From Earliella scabrosa (Eukaryota; Basidiomycota; Agaricomycetes; Polyporales; Polyporaceae), in NCBI GenBank assembly GCA_022605405.1, contig JABYQQ010000003.1, positions 1,240,001 to 1,304,000 on the forward strand: 64,000 bases of DNA, given 5' to 3'. The translations under genes were made by a program, and so were the position numbers. A model generated the notes under the pieces. The model made no database searches and had not been told where the DNA came from. It was given only the letters and a program-made list of their open reading frames with translations. Positions 1 through 12,400 of this stretch are shown here, piece by piece (positions within the stretch are counted from its first letter, which is position 1; every line of letters begins with the position of its first letter).

Positions 1-3000
1 CGGGGCAAGGCAAGACAAAGAAACGCGTTCTCCCCCAACTCCTCGAACCCCAATGTACCATCCACTTCCTCGACCACCATTCCGCTCCCCACCCCGCGCT
101 CCAATTATACCAACATCTACAACCAGTTCGTGCGCCGCTACCGGAATGGCCACGGCATCGACGACGATCCCCGGAACGACCCCGAGACCCACTACTACCA
201 GCGCGGCTTCGGACAGCTGCTCGATGGCGCGGACAGCGACGACGAGGACGTCCGGGGGTTGTCGGGGATGGGCGAGACGCACGACCGAATATCGTCCATT
301 ATGCTGGATGCGGAGCCCATCGAGCCGCAAACTCTCGAGGACAGGGAACGGCTGGAATGGCAGACGATGCTCGCGTCCGTCCTCGCCGGCGACGTCCTCA
401 AGGCCGAGAACACGCGAATCGCCGTCGCCCTGAACTCCTCGTCCGAAGAGGAGAACAATCCCCGCGCGGGCATCTGGCTTGGGATTCGCGCGCGGTTCCA
501 CGGTCGCACCGTGGAGGAGGAGCGGAGGAAGCTGGAAGAGCGGCGACTGCGCACAGTCGACTCCGTCATCAGGCAGATCATGGATTTCCGTGTCCAGGAC
601 CCGCCCCCTGGCTTGTTGGAGAGTCGCCAGACGTACGCGCTGCAGCAGGTCAACGCGGTCTTGCGCCGTCTAGAAATTGCCCACTCCCTATACCCCAGTC
701 TGCGCGCGTTCTATCTGGACTACCCTGCCGCGACTGACGTCGAGTTCCAGTCGCGATGTGATACGTTGAACACTTGGTCCACGGTGCTCACTTCTCTGCG
801 CCAGCTCCTCGGGACTCTACGGAAGTGGACGGGAAGCGAGAACATGGACGTCACACAGCCGTCCTCACATCCACCCACGCCAGGCGCACCGAACGGTGAC
901 ACCGCCACGAGTGGTAGCACCTTCGTGGAGCGGTTACTCAAGGAGGAGGGTATCCAACGGCAGTTCGAGAAGGGCTCTATGACTACCATCCATGCGCTCG
1001 TCGGAATCACGCGCGACGCGCATGTCAATCTCGCGCCCATGTTCAAGAAGATGAACCTTCCGTCCTTCGAACAGGAGCTCGTCCCTCTCGTCTCTTTCTT
1101 GACTGATCTCGCGCAGGCCATCCTGCGGGTGCGCCTGGCGTACGCGCAGAAGCTGAAAAACCCTGACGTCCTCATCATTGACCAAATGACAGACGACTTG
1201 AAGGTCAAGATTGGATTCGCGTGCACGCTAAAGAGACAGTATGAGGCTTTCTTGGTACCTGACCCTGGCGGCAACTGGAATCTTCCTCCGTGCATCAGTT
1301 CAGATTACGACTCTACCATCCTGGAAGCTCTCACGTTCTTCTTTAAGCTAATACACTGGAAGCTGAAGAGCGGGACAAAAGGTATCCACTTCAAGGAGAC
1401 AGATGTCATCGAGGCGCAATGGGCTACCTTCAGTGATGTCAGTCTGACCATTCCCGGAGGCGCTTCCCTAGTAGCGGAACAACTATGGTACGTGTGGTCA
1501 CAAGTTAGGCGAGGGAGTAGCGCGTTGACGTTCATCGTAGCGCGCTCACGAACAAGCTCATCGTCCGCGTTACCAACTACTTCGATACGTCCATACGTGT
1601 CCCCGGTATGACCGATGGGCCGATATCTGCGGCCCTGACTGAGCGTGTTCGGAAGACACTACGTGCTAACGGGCTAAATGGTGCCGGAGCGATGCAACAG
1701 TCGTTGACCACCGGCGCGCAGCCCACGAACGCTGGTGTCCCCAAGGAACGTTTGGTCGGCTGGTATACCAAAATCCTCGATGGTGTTAAGCAGCGATCGC
1801 GAAAACTGCAGCGTCTTGCCCGGTAGGTTCTTCGGACCCTCCTTGCGAAGCCACGGTCTCACTTCACCCCGTGCGCTGTGGCGGCCCTTAGTGTGCTCTC
1901 AAATCGGTTCAGCGACTCGGCCGAATACGATCTAGAGGATGTCAGCATCGACCTCTTCATCGCGACCCTGGTGGAGTCGGACCACTTCCTCGTGTACACG
2001 CAGAGCTTCGAGGAGGACGGCACTTACATTGTTGCGCCTCCTTCGCTTCGCGACCACCCCGATATCATTCGACGGATGCTCGTCGATGCATTCTACGTCA
2101 ACGAAATCGACGAGAGTATATGGCTCATGGAGAATGGCGAGGGCGATCCTGAGGAGGACGAGCACGCGCAGTATCTTCTAGTGCTCTCGCCCCGCACGCG
2201 CTTCCTCTGGAACGGGTTGGTGCTCATGCTACAGGTGCCGAAGATCGACTTTCACCTCGAGGATAACCGCATTCGCCTTATCGCCGACGGTTCACAACAC
2301 CGGTTAGCGGCCGCGAAGAGACAGTTTGCGGACCTGTTCGAGCCTGCTGAAGACGAGGAGACGGGAGAACGGATCGACCCAGCATTGCCGCATCCGACAT
2401 GTCTGGTGGACCAGCAAGCGCATCTGCCCTCGGTTAACCGTGAACTGCGCAAGATAGCTCGTGCCACCAACCGTCTAGCGGAGTCCATCGTGGACTCGGT
2501 TCACTATGTACGGCAGACTTTGCGCGACACGAGTGGCTATCAGGAACTCCTCGAGAACTGGTACGTGTTCGCGTCCGACCACGGCACTCACGTCCAGAAG
2601 TACATGGATCGGTCGACCCTGCTCAAGTACAACCAGTCGCTCATCAAGCTCGCCATCTCGTGGGTGTCGTTCATTTGCGACGACTGCGACCCGAACGACC
2701 GCAAGACGTTCCGATGGGCTGTCACCGCGCTCGAGTTCACACTCCACCGGACGCGCCGTAACAACATCCTCCATCTGCCCGACGACCAATTCGAGATGCT
2801 GCGCCAGAAGGTCGCGAGCTGCATGACCCTCCTTATCAGCCACTTTGACATCCTGGGCGCACGATCGGCCCTGGACGCTAAGCGGGAGAAAGAGCGGCAG
2901 GAGGAGCTGCTGCGCCAGCAGGCGTCGAGTCGGCGCACGGACGAGGACGAAGAGGAGGCCGCGCTGGCCTCTCCGGAGGACGTGGACTCGGTCCTGGCCT

Positions 3001-4531
3001 ACGCGGATCCGGCCCTGCGCGCGTTCTGGGAGAAGGCTGCGATGCTCACGCGCGAGATCGACGAGCACCGGGCGCAGATCGGCACCGAGTACCACATCAT
3101 CGGCCGCGTGCTCGATGAGCGCGTCCTCGTCGACCGCTCCGTCGTCTTCCTCGCAGGGTCCAGCTCGAACGTCTCCATCCGGTGGCAGCAGCGGCGCTTC
3201 ATCGGCGCGGGCTCGTTCGGGTCCGTTTATCTCGCGATCAATCTCGACTCGAACACGCTTATGGCGGTCAAGGAGATCAAGTTCCAGGAGACGGCTGGGC
3301 TCACGAATCTGTACTCGTACATCCGGGACGAGCTGCAGGTCATGGAGATGCTCCACCATCCGAACGTGGTCGAGTACTACGGGATCGAGGTCCACCGGGA
3401 CAAGGTGTACATCTTCGAGGAGTACTGCCAGGGCGGCAGTTTGGCTGCGCTGCTGGAGCACGGTCGAATAGAAGATGAGGGTATCCTGCAGGTATACACG
3501 TTGCAGATGCTGGAGGGTCTAGCCTACTTGCACTCGCAAGGCGTCGTCCATCGAGACATCAAACCTGACAGTAAGTTCGTAACTCGTTGGTCAAAGTTCA
3601 TTCCTGACCCATTTTTGTGCGTCCAGACATCCTCCTCGATCATATGGGCGTCATCAAGTACGTTGACTTCGGCGCTGCCAAGATTATCGCGAAGAACCAC
3701 CGCACGATGCAGCGCTCACGGCGGATGTCGGAGCCCCCAGCACCTGGGACAGGGACCCCCACAGACGCCACGACAGCAGGCAGCGGCCAGTTCGGGGTGA
3801 ACAACAGCCTGACGGGCACCCCAATGTACATGTCGCCGGAGGTCATCCGGAACAACAAGCGCGGGCGCCATGGCGCGATGGACATCTGGTCATTAGGTTG
3901 CGTCGTGCTCGAGTGCGCCACGGGGCGCAAACCCTGGAGCAATCTGGACAACGAGTGGTTCGTATCTATCCCCTTCAGTGTTCTGTCTCGTGCCCCATTC
4001 AGAGCGACCGAGGTCTGACGCGCCATTCATCCCCACAGGGCAATCATGTTCCACATCGGCGTCGCAACACAGCACCCGCCGCTGCCCGAGCCCGGCCAGC
4101 TGAGCGAGCTCGGGATCGACTTCATCCGGCAGTGCCTCACCATCGACCCCGTCCAGCGCCCGACCGCGATCGAGCTCATGAACCACCCCTGGATGCTCGA
4201 CTTCCGCGAGAAGCTCCACAGCTACGAGGAGGCGGAGAACATGGCCGCGGGCGGCGCGAGCCCGCCCATCGCCGCCGAGGGCCAGTTCGAGGCCGCCACC
4301 GTCGCACGCCAGGCCGCGATCCTCCAGGAGCAGGAGACGGAGCTCATCCAGGCCCAGTCGCCCGACATGTCCCCGCTCGAGACCCCAGAGGGCTCGACCG
4401 ACTCGCCCGGCAGCGAGCCGCCGTTGCCCGGCGGCGAGTTGGGGCCGCTGTCGAGCTCGTCCTCGGGCGAGGACAGCTCGGGCTCGGGCTCGTCGCCCGA
4501 ACCCCTGCATCTGCGCCCCCACTCATCATGA
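1..4531 (+). CDS. SSK2: Ssk2/Ssk22-type MAP kinase kinase kinase, 5' end missing
   Basis: Upper kinase of the HOG stress cascade (MEKK4 class), which phosphorylates a Pbs2-type MAPKK. Exons: <1..1487, 1541..1822, 1892..3570, 3627..3957, 4039..4531; the reading frame is open from base 1, so the true start lies to the left. 1,423 residues are visible. The first ~1,000 residues form the long regulatory region typical of the family (a match to known Ssk2 proteins around RFSDSAEYDLED). The kinase domain covers about residues 1020-1320: glycine loop GAGSFGSVY, lysine in MAVKEIK, catalytic loop HRDIKPDN (split by an intron), DFGAAK in place of the usual DFG-L, and activation segment GTPMYMSPEV. DFGAAK is characteristic of Ssk2/Ssk22. 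A serine/glycine-rich tail follows. The assignment is secure; only the N-terminus is unknown. Confidence 0.93.
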
Positions 4532-5274
4532 CCGTTGTTTGACCATGCGCCACGGCAGTGACGGACGTTCACGCGTTGACGCTATGACTTGTGTATATAC
4601 TCGACTCTGTAGCCTATGGTTCTCCCGCGCATATCTCTCTTGCTTTCTTCTCGCCTGCACACATCGATACATCTTGCTCGCTGCTGACTCTGAACTCTGG
4701 CTCTGACCCTGACCCTTACCCTCCAATGTACCTTGCCTGCCATCCATCCCGTCGCTGTCCCCGTATACGCCTACACGCTCGATCCGCACCTAATACTCTC
4801 TCTCTCCTTCTCTCTTTCTCTCGAGGCCCCGCACGCGCACATCATGCATGTACTACTACTAGCACACAGAGCAAAGAGCTTGGAATTCGATCTACAGAAA
4901 TACACGCAACAGCAACAGCAGCAAAAAAAGAAAACAGCATATCTACAACAGCAACACAACAAAAAGGGGGTTGACCACCCGGTGATCGGCATTGGAAGGT
5001 GAATGAATGAAGCAAAGAAAAAATACACGCGAGCTGTTCATCGTGGTGCGGGGAAAATTGAAACAAAATATACATGGGATGCATGCGCGTGTGTGTGTGC
5101 GTGCGTGCGCGTGGGTGTGCTGTAGTCGTGGCGCCGGGGTGTGCGGGTGGCGCTCTCCCAAGTCGCAAGCTCTCTGTGGCATGTGTGCAGTGGGGCAAGC
5201 AAAAAGATACGCAGATAACGTCGAAGTCGTCAACAACGCTCATCGTCACCGTCACCGTCAACAGCGGTCTCGGT
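4532..5274. other. Convergent intergenic region with low-complexity tracts
   Basis: Lies between the 3' ends of the kinase gene and the orphan membrane-protein gene, so it should hold both 3' UTRs and terminators. It contains a CT-rich run (about 4796-4832), CAA/CAG-rich sequence followed by an A-rich stretch (about 4906-4942) and an alternating GT/GC tract (about 5085-5120). No believable gene was seen; open frames here are short and biased by the simple repeats. Confidence 0.6.
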
Positions 5275-8200
5275 CTACTCGATCACCCAGCGCTTCGTGC
5301 TCTTGGCGCTCCCCGCAGACCCGGCGCTGTTCGTCGACGACGCGCTCATCTGGCTGCTCCGGCTGTCCTGCCGGTGGAGCATCGGCGACGCGCTACGCGC
5401 GGTCGGCGAGCCCGCAGCTGAGCGGAGCGAGTTCGAGCGCGTCGTGTCCGTCGGGGACACGAACGGATTCGACTCGGACGAGCCGAGCGTCGTGCCCGAC
5501 TGGAAGCGCGGGCCCATGCTCCGCGGCGTGAAGCGCATCTGGCTCGGCGGCGGGACCTCCTGCCCGGACCCGAACGTGACCGAGTACGTCGGGGGCCCCT
5601 GGTCCGGCGACGGGAACGCGAACTTCTCAGAGTCGTACGTCTTCTCGACCTCGGAGGTGTAGTGAGAGTCCGTGAGCTCCTCCTGCGCGTTGACTGGGGG
5701 GAGGAGCAGGGGCGCAGCGAGAACAGGAGCGTGATTAGCGAAGCGTTGGCAGGTACGAGCGGCGCACGGAGCACTCACGATAGCGCGGGAGGCCCTTGCC
5801 AAAGTTGATGCGGCAGAAGACACCGAGGACGAGCGTCACGGCCGTCAGGACGACCGCGATGGTGGTCATCAAGCTGAAGAACAGCCAAGTGACGTATGTC
5901 CAGCGGAAGGTTGGTGCGATGAACATGGACGCCCAGCCGACGAGCACGAGGAAAGCGACGACAAGAAAGATCATCATGCGGATCCTGAACTCCTTGCGCA
6001 CCGAGATCCAGCCCTGCGTGATGACGACATGTTAGTGGGATCTTCACGACGCGGTGATAGCGACGACTTACCGTGATGAGCCAAGGAATGAGCAACTTGA
6101 TAGCGAGGCGGTGAGTCGATGATAAGAATACATCAATCATGATGCACTTACCACCAACACTGTGATCATGACGGCCTTGAAGGCGTGCGGCTGCTTGGTG
6201 AGCTGCCCAATGTTGCCGTTGCACACCTGGTCAATCCAGAGAGCCGCGGATGCGCCGACGAAGAACAGCGAAAGCTGGATGGCAATAGAGAGCATCAGGA
6301 CGAGGTTGTAGACACGGTTGATCGTGCGCGATGCGCCGACACGCTTGAAGGTCTGCCAGCCGAACGTCTGGGAGCGGAGGGTCATTGAGAATGTGCATGT
6401 AGATGAATTCAAGTTACCAACCTTCATCAACCTCCAGCTGAGGAAGAGCGAAACAAGCAACGCAAAGCCGTTGAGCGCCATGCTCGGGATCTCGGCGTTC
6501 GAACGCGCCTTCCAGTAGTCAGGCAGGAGGTTGACACCGCAGGCACCCCTTGTGGTCAGGGTCGTGAATTTGCGGTGGAAGACTTCGGTGTTGTACTAGA
6601 CAGTGGCTATGAATATGACCGTATGTTTGCGACCTGTGGGAACCACTCACGATCTGGAAGCCGCCCCAAGCAGTAGCCAGGACATGCGTGAGCAGCGAAG
6701 CGACGCTGCGTACAGGAGTCAGCATGAGTACTTGATTATGTATGCAAGACCACTCACATGTGAGGGATGGACTCGTTCAACAACGCGACCAAAGACATGC
6801 CCAGGAGCCAGAACTGGAAGGCAATGAAGGCGATGTCTTCACGCTTCGTGTTCTCGACGCTACAGCTGTGTCAGTCCGAGACCGCTAGGGCACATGATAG
6901 GTTCCTCACATGTCGACGGGCCAGTTGAGAGTGTAAAGGCATTTGCGAGACAGCTCGACCTCGTTGAGACCGTTGACGCCCTCAAGGTTGACAGTGACGT
7001 TGCCGTCCAGAGAGAGACGGATCTTGCTGTCCTTGAGATTGTCTCTCTTGCCGAACAGGAAGGTGACGAGAGGCTTAGGTTGTTCCTCCTCTTCCTCCGC
7101 ACCCTCCTCTTCATCGGACTCGGAGTCGCTCTCACCATCGCTACTGTCGCTGCTGCTGCTTCCGGACTCCTCTTCCGCTCCCTCCTCGTCCTCACTCTCG
7201 CTCCCATCCTTGAGGTTGACCTTGGGATCAATGGTCGCCGAGGGGATGGCAGCGGCGCTGGAAGCAGAGAAGCTACCGGTGGAGAGGGGGGCCGCGAGGA
7301 AGGTGGAACCAATGGAGATGGCAGCAGGAGATGAAACGAGAGGTGGCGAAACGAGCGACGATGAAGGAGCGGTGGATGGGGAAACGATTGACGAAGATTG
7401 GGCAGCAGAGGAAGTAACCTGGCTCTCCTCGGCCGAGACGGAAGAGTACTGCAACTTGCCAGAGACTACGCTCGCAGCGGTGCGACCATCCCAGACGATA
7501 GGGCATGAAGTCACATCTAGTGTCGAGGGGACGTTCTCGCACATGCGGAGGTCGCCATTGTAGACGGTGAAGCCGGGGTCTGTGGCGTTGCCTTGGACAA
7601 TGAGGGCGTTAAGGAATCTGGCAGCTTCTGCATTGGCCACGAATGCTTGGACCTGGAACACGACCTGAATAATGCAGTGGAGAACCGAGAAGATGAAGTA
7701 GATCTTCGTGAGGCGGGAGAAGGTTACGCGTTCCCACTGAAGAAATGAGAGTAAGTAAGGTGTCGCTATATGCATGCATGGCACGAAATGCAGCGAGACG
7801 AGCGTCGGTATGAAATGGATTGGCTGTGGGACGATCCTCCGCCTAACCCCGACGCGCATACACCGCACCAATGAGAGGAGGCGATTACTCACGAAAAGCT
7901 TCAAGCCAGCAAAGACGGGGAATTGCGGGAATGGCATGGTGGATGAATCTGGACGCGCACAGCGCGTACAGAGCGGGAGGATGAGCAACGAACGTCATGT
8001 ATACGGAGGATCCCAAAATAACGGCTCACCGAGCTTGCTCAAACGCGATAACCTTGGCAGAAGATCAAGATGCCGCTAGGGCGAAGAATATGAACGTGAA
8101 GCCCAGCCAGTGCAACTTCAACGGTCTCGGAAACGGAAAGCAAACGACGGACCCGCCCGCCGGCTGCGATCCCAGAAGGTTTTGGAGGGGGAGGGGAAGG

Positions 8201-8810
8201 AGGGGAAGGGGTCGGTGGTGATGGTAGGAACCAAGAAGACCTGGTGCCGTCGGGCGAGTGGCAGCGAGGGCCTGTCCAACAAGTACTCTCGCCCTCCACC
8301 CGGCCCTCTCTCCCGCCGGCGTCTACCTTCCCGTCAATCAGGCATCTGCAGTCTCCATGGCCAGAGCCGTGGCAACCACCACGCCCCCCCATTTCTGGCC
8401 TCGCCAAATGCCCTCACGAACTCTGGGCCCCTTCAGGCCTCGCTCTATGCGCTCTGCCCGCCGGCCTGCACACGCCAGCTCTGTCTTTCATGCGCTCGTC
8501 GCGGTCGCCGTGCTCGCGAGTCGCTGTAGCGTTGCGCCTCAAAATTCGCGCCCAAGCTCCACTCCAGTCTCCATCTTCGCATGGCGGCCAACTCGCCAAC
8601 ACTAGGCTGCAATCGCGGAAAACAGGGCAGTGCAATCTGGCGAAGCCCGGGCTCGCTCCAGCCGCATCTCCGACGCCTTGCAAGTCCGTTCCTACCAGGC
8701 CCCTCCGTCCCTAACACCGCAGTTGCACTGCTCTTTGCGGATGTCTTCACCTGCCGTGTGCTCTTGTAGCTCGCGTAGCGACCAATGACATTGATAGCGA
8801 TATCGTTCAT
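5275..8810 (-). CDS. Orphan membrane protein: N-terminal helix, acidic luminal domain, seven more helices
   Basis: Not recognised by sequence. Exons (minus, 5' to 3'): 8810..8751, 8075..8030, 7948..7893, 7736..6910, 6859..6758, 6705..6651, 6595..6422, 6367..6152, 6095..6072, 6013..5779, 5693..5275; 737 residues. A hydrophobic helix at about 66-86 is followed by a ~250-residue non-cytosolic domain with cysteines (MCENVP, SCPIVWDG, RKCLYTLNW) and a strongly acidic/serine stretch near 233-275. Seven hydrophobic helices follow (for example LWIDQ-flanked and LTAVTLVLGVF), then a Ser/Pro-rich cytosolic tail. This order (1 TM, luminal domain, 7 TM) resembles Wntless and the GOST (GOLD plus 7TM) sorting receptors; that is inference only. 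Intron 1 (675 nt) is unusually long and one exon is only 24 nt. The main body is secure; the first two exons are less so, and an ATG at 7937 is the fallback start. Confidence 0.75.
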
Positions 8811-9483
8811 GTCGGTACCGGTGCGGGGAACGTCTTCTCTCCGTGCTCTTGTCCAAGGGAGGCAATGCTGAATGTATGCATTCGAGAATCGAGGCTATTC
8901 GAGGGCGCGTTAACCCGAGTGAAGCACTATCACACAGTATTGATTCTTGATGATGCTCTGATGACTTCCTGTTCCTACCGTAATGCGCCTATGTGCGCAT
9001 CTTGCGCGCAGAGCGTCATCCGATGAACGCATACAAAAAGGCGGATCCTGATACGGGAGGATAATACGCGTCGCCCAACCAATGCTCACTTGGTCACACG
9101 AACACCGATTGAAATCCTAGAGCGTCGATGACACCTCTGTCCTTTGTTGCCTATACTCGTTGCATACGTGCTGTGAAACCTCCTTCTGGTACGATACACC
9201 CGTCGAAGATATCCTATGATTTTGAAAACCACACAACTTTGATGCTGCGATACTTACCCACTTCAGTAACCCCGAAGAAGTGTGATAGTTGGTCGTCATT
9301 GCACCCTCTCACAGCAGCTGACAGCCGACGAATCCGTCGCCCAAATTTCTCTTGGCATCCCCCAGAACCCTCTCCATGCTGTGCTTCGATCGGTAACTCC
9401 GGCCACGAAACTTCAACAAACGAGACAACTTCACCACTTCGCTCATACACTGTAACACGCATACAACAACCTGCAGACTGCAC
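8811..9483. other. Intergenic: promoter of the membrane-protein gene and 3' flank of the TFIIIC gene
   Basis: Both neighbours run on the minus strand, so this stretch carries the upstream region of one and the 3' UTR of the other. No gene, RNA or repeat was identified. Confidence 0.55.
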
Positions 9484-12400
9484 CTACGCCTCGTACCAAC
9501 GCCTCCCACCCGTCGACGCCAAGAACAAGAACGTAAACTTCTCTTCCCGCTCGTCCGCAGGCCCGCCCTCGAACGTCCTCTGCACGCCATCAACGCGTGC
9601 AGTGATGTATCCCTCCCCCTGCAGCGTCTGCAGCACCTCGTAAACCTCTTGACGGTCGTACGCCGTCCGCAGCCGCCACCGCACGTCCGCCTATCAGCCC
9701 GAGAGAATGAGCATTCAGCAGCGGTCAGCCCGGCTGGCCACACATGTGGGAACGCGCACGCATCGAGAAATCCGTACACACCTGAGATATCCCTGGACGC
9801 AAAAGGACGAATCCGAGCACCGCACGCAGCGCCGTCTCCCACACGTCCTGCAATTTCCGCCCGTAGATGTCCAGCCAGCGCCGCGGGAAGACGATCGATT
9901 GCGGTCCGTCCGCCGCCCCCTGCGTGCTGTGGTGGCTCACCACAACCGTCCAAGGCCGGATCGCACCCGCGTGCACCAGCACGACCGCGTTGTAGCCCGT
10001 CCAATGCGCGAGCGGGACGGGTGCGTCCGTCATGCGCTGGACGACCGAGAAGAGCGTGGTGCGCGGGAAGGCTTCTAGCTCGGCCTGCGCACGGATGATC
10101 AGCGACGGCCGTAATGGACGAAGATCGGGCAAGCAATGAACATGCGAAGCACGAGAAATGGAAATGAGAGGGTGGAAAGTGGAATGGAGAAGGGAGAAGG
10201 GGCAGATGAGAAGCGGGAACGAGCGTGTTGCTATGCACTCACGAGAAGCTCCTCCTTCGTGCGACCCGTCGAGCCGGCCTCGTGCAAACCCGCTAGGATC
10301 TGCTCCGCCGCAGCGCGCTCTTCTGCACCCATCGCGCGTAGCAGAGACGTTTTCGCCTGTTCGAGGCATGCCTGGCAGTCAACGAGGCCCCCGGAAGTGC
10401 GGCGACAGAACGCGGATGCGCCATCTGCGGTCAGCCCGTGTTCGAGTTCAGGAAGAGAAGTAGATGGAGAAGGCCCGGTCGCGTTCGTGCCCATATCCGC
10501 GTCCACGTCCATTGGCACCTCGTGACCCAGGCCGCTGCCCGAAGGCTCTACGGACGGCTCGGGTATGGACGGATCGCGGGGTCCGCCGACGTTGACATAG
10601 CGGACACGAATTGCCGTTTCAATGTCATCATCATCTGTAGACGGAATTAGGTGGAATGACCCCAGACGAACGGGCGGAGTGCCGTCAATAATTGACACAA
10701 ACCTGCTTTCTTGCTATTCCAGTCAATGGCCGCTCGCATCGACTGTGGATGGGACGTGTCCACGTCGAACCGGACCTGGAAACGGCGGGATGAGCCTATA
10801 ATGCGTATTGCGTCCGTGTGCGAGGTGAGGACGAACCTTGTTCTCCGATGCGAGCTCGAGCAGGAACGCCGTGTCGCCGTCCGACGCCAGCAGGGACCAC
10901 TCCTGCCACTCCTCGCCGTCCTCTTGCTGTGCGATGAGCTCGTCAAGCGCGCCCGCGTCCTGGAAGAGCTCGCGCGGGAGCGGGCCGCTCAGTGCGCTCT
11001 GGTTGCTGCGAGATACACAGCGTCAGCCGTCGTCGGCTGGCTCGGACATGAGCGCGGCGGTGCGCGTGCGTACCTATCTGATATTTTGAGCGTGCGGCCG
11101 GGCTTCGACTTCTTCGGGTCGCGGACCATCTTCGCGAGCACGCCGCGGTTCAGGAGCTCGGTCGTCGTTATGCGCACAGGCTCTGCGCCGACGGCCTTCA
11201 GGAACTGGGACCCGGCGTCTGCGTCGTACGTCTCGTGCGGGTTCCCGAGTGCCATCTGTGTCGGGTTCGGATTCGTGGAGGTTAATCAGTCAGAGAAGAA
11301 GGGCCGCACCTTGACCGCGGCATCTGCCACCTGAAGGAAGTCCGAGTCGTACGACGCGACGGGCGGCATGTCGGCGACCTCGCTCGTGAAGGCATGGTGG
11401 GCGAATTGCTTCTCGCGAGCCTCTTCCGCTGGGACGGTCCACATGAAGTCCCACGGAGGTGCACCGGGTACCTTCTCGATGACATCGTAGTACCTCTCGA
11501 TGTCTCCGAGAGAATCGGGAAGGAGGACGCTCGACTGGACTTCTACATACCCGACACGTCTGCGGCCGGGATCGTCAATACATGGTATAAGAATAGGTCG
11601 CAGCGATGGTAGGACTCACATTGCATTCTTGTCGATGTGCTTCCGGAGGAATTTGACGTGCGTCGCGAGGTCAAAGTTCGTAACGCTCTCCGGGTCTGGG
11701 TCTGGCAACGCGTCCGTTCCCCGGTGTTGCAGCCAGAGCTCGTGCCATTTGTCTTCCAATCGAGCTAGGTAGGGTTCCTCGCCCGGATTGATCTCCTTGA
11801 TGTGAACTAGTCGCTGTCTGACGGAGTTCCTGGGCACGGCGGGGAAGACCTGCTCCATGGCCCCCCAATCAAGACGAGGGGCGTGGCGACACCGAGCCTT
11901 GATGATCGCAGAGGCGTCCCGTATGAGGTCGTCGTACTGGACATTCCACTGGAAACGATGTCTGCGTGGTGTCTTCACATCTTCTGCAGGAGAGCGATCA
12001 ATGATTCTGCATAACCATACGGACAGACGAGAGCGACCCACCTGTATCCTTTTCTTTGCCCTTCTTAGTTTTCTTGCCTGTGCTCGCGCCCTTGGGCACG
12101 CGAGGCCCCTGAGACGCAATGAGCTCATCCACGTCAACCTCCTGCACGCCGGTCGCCACCGGAAAGGCGGGCGCAGGTGCCGCCACGGGCATCTGGGCGA
12201 ACAGCGGGGCGCGCGTAGTCGCAAGCAACTTGTCCGCGACCATATCCGCCTCCTTGATCGCGTCCGCAATCCTCGCCTCCCATTTCTCGCTCGCCTTGCC
12301 CGAGCCCTGCATGAACTTCGTCTTGACCCGCTGCACCCGCTGCGCTGCGGACGCCCTGAGCTCCCCAGGGTGCACGCGCGCGACCATCGCCTCCCAGTCG

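Noticed and set aside
2475..3461. 328-codon minus-strand frame opposite the kinase gene
   Set aside because: Antisense shadow of the Ssk2-type coding sequence.
8050..8150. Hydrophobic reading frame KLHWLGFTFIFFALAAS on the minus strand, taken at first for a signal anchor
   Set aside because: It has no ATG and runs into TGA; the same bases form the polypyrimidine tract and CCCTAG acceptor of intron 1 of the orphan membrane-protein gene.
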